A stretch of 64,000 bases of DNA from Sinomonas notoginsengisoli (GCF_021554725.1 NZ_JAIZDP010000004.1:62001-126000), one strand, 5' to 3'. Numbered from the stretch's first letter, positions 1 to 9,047 are shown. The notes: generated by a model not told the origin, from the sequence alone. Made by a program: numbers and translations.

Positions 1-687
1 GAGGTACTGGCCCGGGCCGTGCTCCGGGCGATTCGGGTCGCCGGGGCGTTGGCCGGCGCCCTGAGCTGCCCGCTGCGGCTCGCCGTTCTCGCCGATGACC
101 ACGCCGGGGGCGATCATCGTCCCGGGCGGGAGCTGGCGAAGCTGCACCTGGGCGGCCGCGAGCTGGTGGGCGGCCTGCTGCGCCGCGATGGCCGTCTGGA
201 TGCCGTGGAACAGGCCCTCGAGCCAGCCGACGAGCTGTGCTTGGGCCACGCGGAGCTCGGGCTCCGAGGGGACCGACTCGTCGGAGAACGGCAGGGAGAT
301 GCGGTGCAGCTCGTCAACAAGCTCGGGTGCGAGACCGTCCTCGAGCTCGGCGATGGAGCGCTCGTGGATCTCGGCGAGGCGCTCGCGTGCTGCCTCGTCC
401 AGCGGGGCGCCCTTCACCTCCTCGAGAAGCTGGCGGATCATCGTTCCGATCCGCATCACCTTGGCGGGCTGGTCCACGAGCTCCTGAAGGTTGGCCCGCT
501 TGGCGGGCTGCTGGGCGGACGACGCCGCGTGGTCGGCGTCCGCACTCGGGGCGCCGTCGCGCGGGGCCTGGCCGGCGAACCCGTGGCCAGGAGCATGGTG
601 CGCGGCGCCGTCAATGGGGGTTCCCTCAACCGGTTCCTCGGCGCGGTTGCCCGCTCCTGGCATGTGCTCGCTCCCCGCTGCAGTCAT
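1..687 (-). CDS. bpa: bacterial proteasome activator Bpa (DUF2587), stop codon just outside window
   Basis: Bpa (PafE) is an ATP-independent ring that opens the 20S proteasome gate and feeds it unfolded or heat-damaged proteins in actinobacteria. The reverse frame is open from ATG 687 to the window edge (229 codons). Its last four residues are Gly-Gln-Tyr-Leu, the family's C-terminal tail that docks into the proteasome alpha ring, so only the stop codon is missing. The conserved helical core begins near residue 65 (LQELVDQPAKVMRIGTMI). Roughly 60 N-terminal residues rich in Ala, Gly and Pro look disordered and make the protein longer than the mycobacterial one (about 180 aa). A second in-frame ATG at 663 could be the start instead. 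Proteasome genes themselves are not in the window. Confidence 0.9.
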   Translation of the reverse strand, partial: MTAAGSEHMPGAGNRAEEPVEGTPIDGAAHHAPGHGFAGQAPRDGAPSADADHAASSAQQPAKRANLQELVDQPAKVMRIGTMIRQLLEEVKGAPLDEAARERLAEIHERSIAELEDGLAPELVDELHRISLPFSDESVPSEPELRVAQAQLVGWLEGLFHGIQTAIAAQQAAHQLAAAQVQLRQLPPGTMIAPGVVIGENGEPQRAAQGAGQRPGDPNRPEHGPGQYL

Positions 688-765
688 GTCGCCATACTCT
701 CACGGGCGCCGGACAACCTCGACTGGGACGGGGCGCAAGGCCGGCCGCGCGCCGTCGTGCGCCGG

Positions 766-1749
766 TCAGATGGTGAGAAGGATCTTGCCCACGTGCTCGC
801 CCGAGTCGAAGTACTCGTGTGCGGCCACGACGTTGGCGAGGGGGAAGGTCTTGTCGACGAGCGGCTTGATGCGACCGTCTGCGACGAGGGGCCAGACGTG
901 CTCCTTGACGGCCGCCATGATCGCCCCCTTCTCCTCCACGGGGCGGGGACGGAGCGACGTCGCAATGACGGCGGCGCGCTTGTTCATGAGCATGCCGAGG
1001 TTGAGCTCGGCCTTCGCCCCGCCCTGGAGGCCGATGATGACGAGCCGGCCGTAGGTCGCGAGCGCCTCGACATTCCGCTCGAGGTACTTCGCACCCACCA
1101 CATCGAGGATCACGTCCGCGCCGTGGCCGTCAGTCGCCTCGCGGAGTGCCTCGACGAAGTCCTGCTCCTTGTAGTTGATGGCAATGTCCACGCCCAGGAA
1201 CGCGCGCGCCGCCGAGACTTTCTCCTCCGTGCCGGCCGTCGCCGCGACCCGAACCCCGTAGGCCCTGGCCATCTGGACCGCCATGGTCCCGATGCCGCCC
1301 GTGGCGCCGTGGACGAGAAGGAGTTCACCCGGCTGCAGCTGGGCCGTCATGAAGAGGTTGGAGTACACGGTGGCGGCCGTCTCGGCGAGGGCGGCTGCGG
1401 TCACCACGTCCACGCCCTGGGGGATGCGCACCACCTGTTCGGCCCGCACGGCGACCTTTTCGGCGTAACCGCCTCCTGCCAGGAGTGCCATGACCTTGTC
1501 CCCAACGGAGAAAGGCCGGGTCACGTCGGGCCCGAAGGCAGCGATGCGCCCTGAGACCTCGAGTCCGGGGATCTCGGACGCTCCGGGCGGCGGCGGGTAG
1601 AAGCCGCGGCGCTGCTGGACATCGGCCCGGTTGATGCCCGCGGCCACAACGTCGATGAGCACCTCCCCCGGACCGGGCACGGGAGCGTCGACCTCGCGGA
1701 CCTGCAGGACCTCCGGCCCCCCTGGCTCAGTGATGAAAACGGCCTTCAT
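766..1749 (-). CDS. NADPH:quinone oxidoreductase-like zinc-free MDR protein
   Basis: A 327-residue member of the quinone oxidoreductase branch of the medium-chain dehydrogenase/reductase superfamily, which probably reduces quinones or activated alkenes with NADPH. The GroES-like N-terminal part carries GPGEVLIDVVAAGINRADVQQRRG (in pieces, residues 26-49), and the Rossmann part has the nucleotide loop HGATGGIGT at residues 147-155. The zinc ligands of alcohol dehydrogenases are absent. The start chosen is ATG 1749 because the protein then begins MKAVFITEPGG as in its family; a longer open frame to 1896 would run antisense through a tRNA gene. An inverted repeat lies upstream at 1782-1809. Confidence 0.9.
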   Translation of the reverse strand: MKAVFITEPGGPEVLQVREVDAPVPGPGEVLIDVVAAGINRADVQQRRGFYPPPPGASEIPGLEVSGRIAAFGPDVTRPFSVGDKVMALLAGGGYAEKVAVRAEQVVRIPQGVDVVTAAALAETAATVYSNLFMTAQLQPGELLLVHGATGGIGTMAVQMARAYGVRVAATAGTEEKVSAARAFLGVDIAINYKEQDFVEALREATDGHGADVILDVVGAKYLERNVEALATYGRLVIIGLQGGAKAELNLGMLMNKRAAVIATSLRPRPVEEKGAIMAAVKEHVWPLVADGRIKPLVDKTFPLANVVAAHEYFDSGEHVGKILLTI

Positions 1750-1781
1750 ACTTGTGCTGCTCCTCCCCCGCTGGGGCGTCG

Positions 1782-1809
1782 GTTTCACGAGGTCACTGCA
1801 CTGTGAAAC
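1782..1809. promoter_or_regulatory. inverted repeat GTTTCAC-N14-GTGAAAC
   Basis: GTTTCAC at 1782-1788 is matched by GTGAAAC at 1803-1809. The repeat sits 33 bp upstream of the quinone oxidoreductase start and just before the tRNA-Ser gene on the other strand. It could be an operator for the oxidoreductase, but no regulator can be assigned. Confidence 0.35.
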
Positions 1810-1823
1810 ACTACTAGGCACAA

Positions 1824-1911
1824 GGAAGGTTGTCCGAGCGGCCGATGGAGCTGGTCTTGAAAACCAGTGTGCGGTAACCCCGTACCAAGGGTTCAAATCC
1901 CTTACCTTCCG
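1824..1911 (+). tRNA. tRNA-Ser (anticodon TGA)
   Basis: The acceptor stem GGAAGGT (1824-1830) pairs with ACCTTCC (1904-1910), followed by discriminator G. The anticodon arm CTGGT-CTTGAAA-ACCAG gives anticodon TGA, reading UCA-type serine codons. A long variable arm of the type II class and GGTTCAAATCC in the T arm are present. CCA is not encoded. Confidence 0.95.
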
Positions 1912-1918
1912 CTGGAAC

Positions 1919-1952
1919 AGGAACGGCGCCCCGCATCTGGGGCGCCGTTCCT
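1919..1952 (+). terminator. hairpin terminator after tRNA-Ser
   Basis: A perfect 14-bp stem (AGGAACGGCGCCCC at 1919-1932 with its complement at 1939-1952) has a 6-nt loop and starts 7 nt after the tRNA. No T run follows, as is common in high-GC actinobacteria. Confidence 0.75.
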
Positions 1953-2061
1953 GCGTAACGGGACCCTCGGCGTCGAGACCCCCTTGAAAAGTGTCGGAAC
2001 CCCCACATAGCGTCGATCACGTTCGGCTAGACACCCTGACAGACCGACACGAGGAGCTTCC

Positions 2062-2862
2062 ATGCCCACTCCCGATCTCACCCCTGGCGCACCCTGCTGG
2101 GTTGATCTGTTGACAACCGACCTCGAGAAGGCGAAGGAGTTCTACTCCGAGCTCTTCGGCTGGACCTACGAGACCGGCGACCAGGAGATGTACGGCGGCT
2201 ACACGACGGCGTTCCGCGACGGGAGGATGGTGGCCGGCCTCATGGGCAAGATGGAGGAGCAGGCCGCCGCTCCGGATGCGTGGACCGTCTATTTCAAGAC
2301 TGACGACATCAACGCGACGGCCAGCGCGGTCTCCGCCGCGGGCGGTCAGGTCTACATGCCTCCCATGGAGGTCCCCGAGCAGGGCCACATGGCCGTCTTC
2401 GGCGACTCTGACGGGGCGGCCTTCGGCTCGTGGCAGGCTGCTGAGCACACCGGATTCCTCGCTGTCGCCGAACCCGGCACCCCGGCATGGTTCGAGTTGC
2501 ACGCGCGGGACTATGACAGCGCGGTCGCCTTCTACGCGAAGGCACTCGGCTGGGACCTCGCGGTCATGGGCGACACCACTGACTTCCGCTACTCGACGTA
2601 CGGTGAGGGGCCGGAGTCCAAGGCCGGGATCTTCGACGCCGCCAATGACCTCCCCGACGGGGTGCCCCCGCACTGGCTGGTGTACTGGGCGGTCGAGGAC
2701 GCGGACCAGACGGTCGAGAAGGCAACAGCGCTCGGTGCGGAGGTGGTCCTGCCCGCAGTCGACACGCCGTTCGGACGCATGGCGCAGCTCGCGGACCCGT
2801 GGGGAGCGCCATTCCGCATCACGCAGGACCTCGGCCAGGGCGGGGAGCAGGCCGGACAGTAG
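2062..2862 (+). CDS. two-domain VOC (glyoxalase/bleomycin-resistance fold) protein
   Basis: A 266-residue protein made of two tandem VOC modules of about 120 residues each: CWVDLLTTDLEKAKEFYSELFGW near residue 12 and WFELHARDYDSAVAFYAKALGW near residue 143. It resembles the actinobacterial CFP30B/27-kDa antigen type. VOC proteins bind metals or small hydrophobic molecules and include lyases, dioxygenases and resistance proteins, so the substrate cannot be named. The start is supported by GAGGAG at 2051-2056. It stands alone between a tRNA terminator and a convergent gene. Confidence 0.85.
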   Translation: MPTPDLTPGAPCWVDLLTTDLEKAKEFYSELFGWTYETGDQEMYGGYTTAFRDGRMVAGLMGKMEEQAAAPDAWTVYFKTDDINATASAVSAAGGQVYMPPMEVPEQGHMAVFGDSDGAAFGSWQAAEHTGFLAVAEPGTPAWFELHARDYDSAVAFYAKALGWDLAVMGDTTDFRYSTYGEGPESKAGIFDAANDLPDGVPPHWLVYWAVEDADQTVEKATALGAEVVLPAVDTPFGRMAQLADPWGAPFRITQDLGQGGEQAGQ

Positions 2863-3029
2863 CCGCACACTCGGAGCGGGCCGTGGCGTCCCTGGCCAAG
2901 GACTGCGCGACGGTCTGCGGCAAGCGATCCCATCACTGACCGGGCAAGCGTGCAGTGACAGCCGGCGGCTTTCGTGAGGAGGTCGCCGGCCGTCGTCGTC
3001 CTCCCGCAAGGTCCGCCCCCCGCTGGGAG

Positions 3030-5024
3030 TCACCTTCCGGAGGGCATCGCCAGAATGTGCTGGGCGATGGCGTCCGCGTCACGGAGGGTGCGCTGAGCGC
3101 TCGGGTACGGGGCGCCCTCGCGCGCCTCGCCGGGCGCGGCGAAGGGGTGTGCCTCGGCGGCGATCGCCGTGCCCCACTGCACGGCGGACAGCTGCAGCCC
3201 TAGGACGTAGAGGCCCTCGACAGGTTGGCCGTTGACGTCGAGCGCGCGGTACGGCGGCAGCGTGACGTCCAGCCCCGACGCGGCCTGGGGGACTCCGTCG
3301 GCACCGGCGAGGAATCGGGGCCGCACGAGGCCGTCGGCGAGAAGCCCCTCGAGGAGCTGGGACTCCGCGCGTCCCACGATGTTCGCGGGCGCGAGCGCCT
3401 CCACGAACCATCGTGCACGCACCTCGGGGCCGCCCACCCAGGGCGAGGCCGCGGTGAACGCCGGGCCTCCCAGACCTAAACGGTCGATCGAGAAGCGCGG
3501 CTCGGGCCCCACGGTACTCACGACGCCGGCCCGCACGAGCGCTGCCAGCTGGCGGATCCGCTGGGCGGGCGGACCACTCGCGAGGCCCTCGATGAGGCCC
3601 TCGAACCAGCCGCGCAACCCCGAGACCCAGGAGGCCTCGGTGATCCCGCCGTCGGCGACGGCCTCCTTGAGAACCGCCCGGCCGCGGTGAAGGGCGGCGA
3701 TGGCCATCTTGAGCGGGTTATCCTCGCCTGCCGCGGACCCGGCCGCGTCAGCGTCGAGGTGCTCGAGGACGCGTGCGTCCAGATCAGCACGGTCGTGGGC
3801 ATGCCAGCCGGCCAGCGGCACGCCGAGCGCGCGGAGGTCCAACCGCCGCGCCGGGACCACGCCGTCGTGCACCACTTGGGACGCGCGGGTCTCCCAGCCA
3901 GGCCCCTCCACCTCGAGGGCGTCGTCAAGCCGGGCGAGGAACCCTTCGGACACCGTTCCCGGGTCAACGCGGGCGAGCGTCGTGTAGTACGCCCAGAGGG
4001 TGTCGCGGTGCAGGAGGGGCCAGAGGTCCTGGTCGAAGGAGGGCTGGATGCCGGCGCGCCTCGGCGCGAGCGCGGCCTCCCGCGTGAACCAGCGCAGCTG
4101 GACCGAGGGCGCATAGTAGGCGCCCAGCTCCGCTTTCCCCCGGTACGGGACCCCACGCCGGGAGGCCGCGACGATGTGGGGCTCACGGCCGGACGGCGTG
4201 TACGCGAGGCGGCCACCCGCGCCTTCCGAGAACCGCCCGCCGCGGCCCTCGGTCAGCGCAGCCATCACATCGAAGAAGTTCAGGCCCATCCCGCGGACCA
4301 GGATGGTCTGGCCGGCGGGGAGTGCGTCCCACTCGACGTCCGCCGGCGCCGCGGGCGGGAAGTAGTGCAGGCCGAGCCGTGCGGCGGCGTCAGCGAGCGC
4401 CTGCTGGTCGCCGCCGAGCCTGGCCGGCACATGGCCCAGCGCGAGCACGACGGCGTCCGCCTCCTGTGCACGAGCGTTGACGCACGTGACGGCGAACCCA
4501 TGCGGGGTGCGGCCCACGCGCGCGACCTCGGCGGCGACATGCCGCACGCTGACGCCCTGCGGAGCCGCGGCGACGAGGGCCGCCCACGTCTCCTCGAGGT
4601 ATCGGCCGTACAGAGCGCGCGGCGGGAAGTCGTTGGACTCAAGGCCCTTGAGCTCCGCCTGCTCCTCGGGGCCGAGGGCGCACGTCCCCGCCTCGATGGC
4701 CTCGCGCTGGCACGCACGCCACTCGTCGAAGGTGCTGCCGGCGAGCGGGGCCGCGAGTCCGGGCTCGCTCGGGATGAGCGTCGGGTAGAACGATGGCGTG
4801 TTCATGAGGAAGAGTCGCGGCTGATCCGTGCGCCACACCCTGCCCGGTCCTGGGCGGAACGGATCGTAGACCGTGACGTCGAGGCGCACGACCTGGTGGG
4901 CACGCGGCGAAAGCGCGGCGCTGCGCGTCTGCTGGGCATACACGGCAAAGAGCCGCTCGACTGCGGAAGCGCCGCGCGGGCCGCCGCCCACCACCGCCAC
5001 GCGCAGAATCCCGCCCCGAACCAT
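3030..5024 (-). CDS. FAD/NAD(P)-binding protein (PF13454-type)
   Basis: A large (664 aa) flavoprotein-like enzyme of the FAD-NAD(P)-binding family. The dinucleotide fold starts at once (RVAVVGGGPRGASAVERL, residues 8-25). Further family signatures are RPGPGRVWRTDQP in the first 80 residues, an internal ALGHVPA segment that closes the first nucleotide site, and GMGLNFFDVMAAL, a second Rossmann turn. The reaction is unknown. The start ATG 5024 follows a TAAGCT box by 7 nt (minus strand, 5037-5032), so transcription is probably leaderless. It is divergent from the prolyl oligopeptidase with only 38 bp between start codons. Confidence 0.8.
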   Translation of the reverse strand: MVRGGILRVAVVGGGPRGASAVERLFAVYAQQTRSAALSPRAHQVVRLDVTVYDPFRPGPGRVWRTDQPRLFLMNTPSFYPTLIPSEPGLAAPLAGSTFDEWRACQREAIEAGTCALGPEEQAELKGLESNDFPPRALYGRYLEETWAALVAAAPQGVSVRHVAAEVARVGRTPHGFAVTCVNARAQEADAVVLALGHVPARLGGDQQALADAAARLGLHYFPPAAPADVEWDALPAGQTILVRGMGLNFFDVMAALTEGRGGRFSEGAGGRLAYTPSGREPHIVAASRRGVPYRGKAELGAYYAPSVQLRWFTREAALAPRRAGIQPSFDQDLWPLLHRDTLWAYYTTLARVDPGTVSEGFLARLDDALEVEGPGWETRASQVVHDGVVPARRLDLRALGVPLAGWHAHDRADLDARVLEHLDADAAGSAAGEDNPLKMAIAALHRGRAVLKEAVADGGITEASWVSGLRGWFEGLIEGLASGPPAQRIRQLAALVRAGVVSTVGPEPRFSIDRLGLGGPAFTAASPWVGGPEVRARWFVEALAPANIVGRAESQLLEGLLADGLVRPRFLAGADGVPQAASGLDVTLPPYRALDVNGQPVEGLYVLGLQLSAVQWGTAIAAEAHPFAAPGEAREGAPYPSAQRTLRDADAIAQHILAMPSGR

Positions 5025-5062
5025 AGGGTTGAGCTTAACGCGCAGCGTGGAAGGATGGCTTC

Positions 5063-7231
5063 ATGACTGCTCCGGCGCCAGACCCCACTGCAGACACCGC
5101 CACGCTTGCCCATGTCCCTGGCGAGCCGGTGGACGAGAACCTGTGGCTCGAGGACATCCACGGCGCGGACCAGCTCGCGTGGGTACGCGAGCAGAACGCC
5201 CGCACCGAGGAACTCCTCGAGACCGGCGACTACCCTGAGCTCGAGGCACGAATCCTCGAGGTCATGGACTCGACCGATCGCATCCCCATGGTCAGCAAGC
5301 GTGGGGACTGGTACTACAACTTCTGGCGCGACGCCGAGCACCCCAAGGGCCTGTGGCGCCGAACCCGCTGGGACTCCTATACAACGGAGACACCCGAGTG
5401 GGAGGCCGTGCTCGACCTCGATGCCCTCGCCGCGGAGGAGGGCGTCGAGTGGGTGTGGGGCGGCGCGAGCTTCCTCCGGCCAGCCGACGGGGTATCGTGG
5501 CGCCACTGCATGGTCCGCCTCTCCCCCGATGGCGGCGACGCGGCCGCCGTGCGGGAGTACGACGTCGAGCAGCGCGCCTTCGTGGCGACGGCGGACGGCG
5601 GCTTCTCCCTTCCGCCCGCGAAGGGCGGCGTGGACTGGCTCGATGCGGACACGCTCATTGTCTCCTCAACCCTGGGGAAGGACGCGGTGACCACGTCGTC
5701 CTACCCGCGGATCGTGCGGAAGCTCCCGCGCGGCGTCGACCTGGCCGACGCCGAGGTGATCTTCGAGGTCCCGGCTGGGCACATGATGGCCGCTGCTGGG
5801 TTCGACGACACCCCCGGGTTCGAGCGCCTCATCGCGAGTGACCGCATCAGCTTCTTCGACGTGACGCATTCGATCTGGTGGGAGGGCGCGTGGGCTCCGA
5901 TCTCCGTGCCCACCGACGTGGACGTGGACCTGCACCGCGAGTGGATCCTGTTCAGGCCCCAGCGGGACTGGCACCTCGACGGCGACGCGGAAACCGATGG
6001 GCAGGTGTTCCCGGGCGGATCACTGCTCGTGGCTGATTTCGAGAAGTTCATGGCCGGCTCGCGGGACGTGACCGTGCTGTTCTCCCCGGACGGCCACACC
6101 TCGCTTCAGTCGTGGTCCTGGACCAAGAGCCACCTCATGCTCAACCTCCTGCGCGACGTCTCCTCGGAGATCCGCGTCCTGACCCCGCCGGAGGGGTCGA
6201 GTGCCGTCGAAACCCCCTCGCACGACGGCGCGTGGTCGCCCACCGTGCTCGACGCGTGCCCGCCGCTACACCTCGTCGAGAGCTACGCCGTGGACGACGA
6301 GGACCCCGGGGCCGGGGATGACTACTGGCTGGTCGCCACCGGTTTCCTGACCCCGACCACCTTGCTGCGCGGCACCCTCGGCGGGCGTCATGCGGAAGTG
6401 AAGCGGGCGCCGTCGTTCTTCGACGAGTCCCGGTTCACGGTGGAGCAGCACTTCGTGGTCTCTGCGGACGGGACGAAGGTGCCGTACTTCCAGATCGGGC
6501 CCAAGGACCTCGAACTGGACGGTACCGCACCCACACAGCTGTCCGGTTACGGCGGGTTCGAGATCGCGCGAACACCGTCCTACTCAGGCGCCGTGGGACG
6601 GGCCTGGCTTGAAAAGGGTGGCGTGTACGTCGTGGCGAACATCCGCGGGGGCGGTGAGTACGGCCCCTCCTGGCACCAAGCGGCGCTCAAGGCCAACCGC
6701 CACCGCGCCTACGAGGACTTCGCGGCCGTGGCCCGAGACCTCGTGCGCCGGGATGTGACCTCGCCGGAGAATCTGGGCTGCACGGGCGGGTCCAACGGCG
6801 GACTGCTCGTGGGGAACATGCTCGTGAGCTACCCGCAGCTGTTCGGTGCGGTCTCCTGCGGGGTGCCGCTGCTGGACATGCGCCGGTACGCCAAGCTCTC
6901 CGCTGGCTATTCGTGGATCGCCGAGTACGGAGATCCGGACAAGCCAGAGGAATGGGAGTACATCCGGACCTTCTCGCCGTACCATCTCCTGCGCGATGGC
7001 GTGGACTACCCTGACACGTTCATCTGGACCGCCACCTCCGACGACCGGGTGGGGCCCGTCCAAGCGCGCAAGATGGCCGCTCGCATGGAGGCCATGGGCA
7101 TCCCCAACGTGTGGTTCCACGAGGCTCTGGAGGGCGGGCATGCCGGGGCGAGCGACAACCGGCAGGCCGCCGCCCTGCAAGCGAGGAGCCAGAGCTTCCT
7201 ATGGCGGGCGCTCACGGGCACGCTCCGCTGA
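5063..7231 (+). CDS. prolyl oligopeptidase family serine peptidase (S9A)
   Basis: A 722-residue serine peptidase that should cleave short proline-containing peptides in the cytoplasm; no signal peptide is seen. The N-terminal part (about 60-430) forms the predicted beta-propeller that limits substrate size. The catalytic domain carries the nucleophile in GGSNGG (Ser577), the acid in TSDDRVGP (Asp660 or Asp661) and His693 in EGGHAG, with spacing close to that of porcine prolyl oligopeptidase. The length is normal for the family. GGAAGGATGG just before ATG 5063 serves as the ribosome site. Some S9A members hydrolyse other acyl-peptides, so the exact specificity is open. Confidence 0.9.
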   Translation: MTAPAPDPTADTATLAHVPGEPVDENLWLEDIHGADQLAWVREQNARTEELLETGDYPELEARILEVMDSTDRIPMVSKRGDWYYNFWRDAEHPKGLWRRTRWDSYTTETPEWEAVLDLDALAAEEGVEWVWGGASFLRPADGVSWRHCMVRLSPDGGDAAAVREYDVEQRAFVATADGGFSLPPAKGGVDWLDADTLIVSSTLGKDAVTTSSYPRIVRKLPRGVDLADAEVIFEVPAGHMMAAAGFDDTPGFERLIASDRISFFDVTHSIWWEGAWAPISVPTDVDVDLHREWILFRPQRDWHLDGDAETDGQVFPGGSLLVADFEKFMAGSRDVTVLFSPDGHTSLQSWSWTKSHLMLNLLRDVSSEIRVLTPPEGSSAVETPSHDGAWSPTVLDACPPLHLVESYAVDDEDPGAGDDYWLVATGFLTPTTLLRGTLGGRHAEVKRAPSFFDESRFTVEQHFVVSADGTKVPYFQIGPKDLELDGTAPTQLSGYGGFEIARTPSYSGAVGRAWLEKGGVYVVANIRGGGEYGPSWHQAALKANRHRAYEDFAAVARDLVRRDVTSPENLGCTGGSNGGLLVGNMLVSYPQLFGAVSCGVPLLDMRRYAKLSAGYSWIAEYGDPDKPEEWEYIRTFSPYHLLRDGVDYPDTFIWTATSDDRVGPVQARKMAARMEAMGIPNVWFHEALEGGHAGASDNRQAAALQARSQSFLWRALTGTLR

Positions 7232-7313
7232 CACCGACTCACGGTTCCCCTCCGAGTCGAAGATGGGCTTCCCTCGCCTGTGTGTCCTAGCCTTCCACGA
7301 CGCACTCCTGTAG

Positions 7314-7333
7314 TATCGAATATATATTCGATA
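7314..7333. promoter_or_regulatory. perfect 20-bp AT-rich palindrome, LexA-box-like
   Basis: TATCGAATATATATTCGATA is a perfect palindrome 26 bp before the DUF222-HNH start. Its inner 16 bp (7316-7331) have the layout of the actinobacterial SOS box TCGAAC-N4-GTTCGA, with C and G of the core symmetrically replaced by T and A. It is one of the most AT-rich 20-mers in the window and may also contain the -10 region. LexA control is inference. Confidence 0.55.
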
Positions 7334-7358
7334 TCTTAAGCGGGCGGGAGGGGTTGCT

Positions 7359-8915
7359 GTGAACATTTCCGCGCAGGCCATCGACCTGCCCATGTCTGCG
7401 CCGATCGCCTTCACCTCGCGGGATCCGGCTGCACTCCATGGTGCGTTGTGGGTTGATCCGGCCATCCTTGTCACGCCGGGCGGGGCAGCGCGGGCCCTGA
7501 GGGCGATCACGGATTTCGAGGCCTACGCGGCCGGAGCCAAGGCGTTCCTCGTGAACCTGATAGGGCAGCAGATTGCCGAGGAGCCGATCCAGGGCCGGGA
7601 CGGGCAGCCAACCCGGCTCGGCGGGGAACTGGCCCACGCGGCGACCGTATCCGAGATCGCGCTGCTGACCAACACGTCCGAGGCCGCCGCCGCACGGACC
7701 GTGAGCTTTTCGAATGGGCTTGTGGACCGGCACCCCGCCGCGCACGAGGCTCTCCTGTCCGGGGACACGACCGAGGCCCACGTCAAGGTGATCCTGGACC
7801 AGGCCTCGACCCTGCCGGACGAGGCAGCTGAGGCCTTTGGAGTCGAGGCGCTGTCCCGGCTGTACACGCGCAAGGGCCATCCGCGCACGCCTGGCGAATT
7901 GCGCACAGTGATCAAGGCGCTGCGGGAACGGATGCATCCCGAGTCCATCACCCCGCGCAAGGCAAGGGCCTTAGCCGACCGTGACGTGTGGCTCCAGCCT
8001 GAGGACGACGGGATGTGCACGCTCACTGCGCTGCTGCCCGCCGAGGTCGGGCACGCGGCATATCGGCGGATCGACGCCATAGCCCAGACTGCCCACCGGG
8101 CGGACGGCGAGTACCGGACCAAGCCCCAGCTTCGCGCGGACGCCCTGGCCCAGGCCCTCCTCGGCGGCGAGGCTGCCCTGAACGGCGAGGCTCTCCTGAC
8201 TGGCGGGAGCGCGGCCGTGGGCGACTCGAAGGGTCCTGAGCCGTCCGAGCCCAAGGCCGCGGAGCCGGTTCCTGTCCCCATTCCCGAGAACCTCACGGAC
8301 CTGATTCGGGCCGAGATCGTGGTCCACCTTCCCGCTGCCGTGCTGGTGGGTTCCTCGGACGATGTTGCGGAACTCGAAGGGTACGGCGTCATCGACGCCC
8401 ACACCGCACGGGAACTCGCAGCGGCCGAACCCACATGGCAGCGGATCTGGGACGACGAGGACTCCGTTCCTGTCAAACTCGGCCGCACCGCCTACCGGCC
8501 GCCCGAACCGCTCCGAAGGTTCATTCGCTACCGAGACGGCGTCTGCCTCGTGCCCGGCTGTACGTGCGCCGCCCGGCGAGCAGAGGTGGACCACACCATC
8601 GAGTGGCAGGACGGCGGCACCACGGACGCCGACAACCTCGCGCTCCTGTGTCCCAAGCACCATGCGCTCAAATCGCTTGCCCTCTGCACGCTCCACCGCG
8701 CGGCCGGACCGGACGCCGGCTCCCTGAACGGCGAGCTTGTCTGGACAACGCTCCTGGGCTTCGAACATCCCGCCGAACCCCTCGCCCGCGACCACATCCT
8801 CGCACCACGCACCGTCGACCCGCCTCCCTTCCCTTCAAGCCGCGACCCGGCCCCACGCGCCTCCGACCTACCCGCGGCATTCACGCAGCAGGCCAACTGG
8901 CCGCCTCCGTTCTAG
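7359..8915 (+). CDS. DUF222 domain HNH endonuclease-like protein (13E12-repeat family)
   Basis: A 518-residue member of the DUF222-HNH family, abundant and multicopy in actinobacteria (13E12 repeats in mycobacteria). The DUF222 part covers about residues 30-330. The C-terminal HNH zinc-finger nuclease has Cys396, Cys401, the catalytic Asp411-His412, Asn426 and Cys431-x2-His434-His435. All motif residues are present, so nuclease activity is plausible, but the biological role of the family is not settled. GTG 7359 is preceded by GGGAGGGG. The gene stands alone behind a LexA-box-like palindrome. Nothing marks it as part of a transposon or intron. Confidence 0.9.
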   Translation: MNISAQAIDLPMSAPIAFTSRDPAALHGALWVDPAILVTPGGAARALRAITDFEAYAAGAKAFLVNLIGQQIAEEPIQGRDGQPTRLGGELAHAATVSEIALLTNTSEAAAARTVSFSNGLVDRHPAAHEALLSGDTTEAHVKVILDQASTLPDEAAEAFGVEALSRLYTRKGHPRTPGELRTVIKALRERMHPESITPRKARALADRDVWLQPEDDGMCTLTALLPAEVGHAAYRRIDAIAQTAHRADGEYRTKPQLRADALAQALLGGEAALNGEALLTGGSAAVGDSKGPEPSEPKAAEPVPVPIPENLTDLIRAEIVVHLPAAVLVGSSDDVAELEGYGVIDAHTARELAAAEPTWQRIWDDEDSVPVKLGRTAYRPPEPLRRFIRYRDGVCLVPGCTCAARRAEVDHTIEWQDGGTTDADNLALLCPKHHALKSLALCTLHRAAGPDAGSLNGELVWTTLLGFEHPAEPLARDHILAPRTVDPPPFPSSRDPAPRASDLPAAFTQQANWPPPF

Positions 8916-8997
8916 ACGGCTGCCGTGGTGGGCGTTAGCGCGATTCCTCTCGAGCCACACGGCTGCAGATCTCTGATCCTCGGACCACGCAGCCCTT

Positions 8998-9027
8998 TTG
9001 CGTCTCTGCCCTGGGTTTGGGTACGCT
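8998..9027 (+). promoter_or_regulatory. probable promoter of tRNA-Ser(GCT)
   Basis: TTGCGT at 8998-9003 and TACGCT at 9022-9027 are 18 bp apart, ending 20 bp before the tRNA. This is a moderate match to the housekeeping sigma consensus. Confidence 0.45.
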
Positions 9028-9047
9028 TGTCAGGCTGGCGACAGCGA

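Noticed and set aside
19-1554. Long open frame on the + strand across bpa and the oxidoreductase
   Set aside because: It is antisense to two recognisable proteins and translates to Arg/Gly/His-rich nonsense; long false frames are expected in DNA this GC-rich.
3687-5066. Open frame of about 460 codons antisense to the FAD/NAD(P)-binding gene
   Set aside because: Composition is Arg/Gly/Val-rich without domain similarity, and the opposite strand encodes a clear dinucleotide-binding fold.
7314-7333. Palindrome as a phage or plasmid attachment site
   Set aside because: No integrase, no second copy and no tRNA overlap; its place before an HNH gene fits an operator better.
7359-8915. HNH gene as a homing endonuclease or transposon
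   Set aside because: No intron, intein or terminal repeats; DUF222-HNH proteins are ordinary chromosomal genes in actinobacteria.
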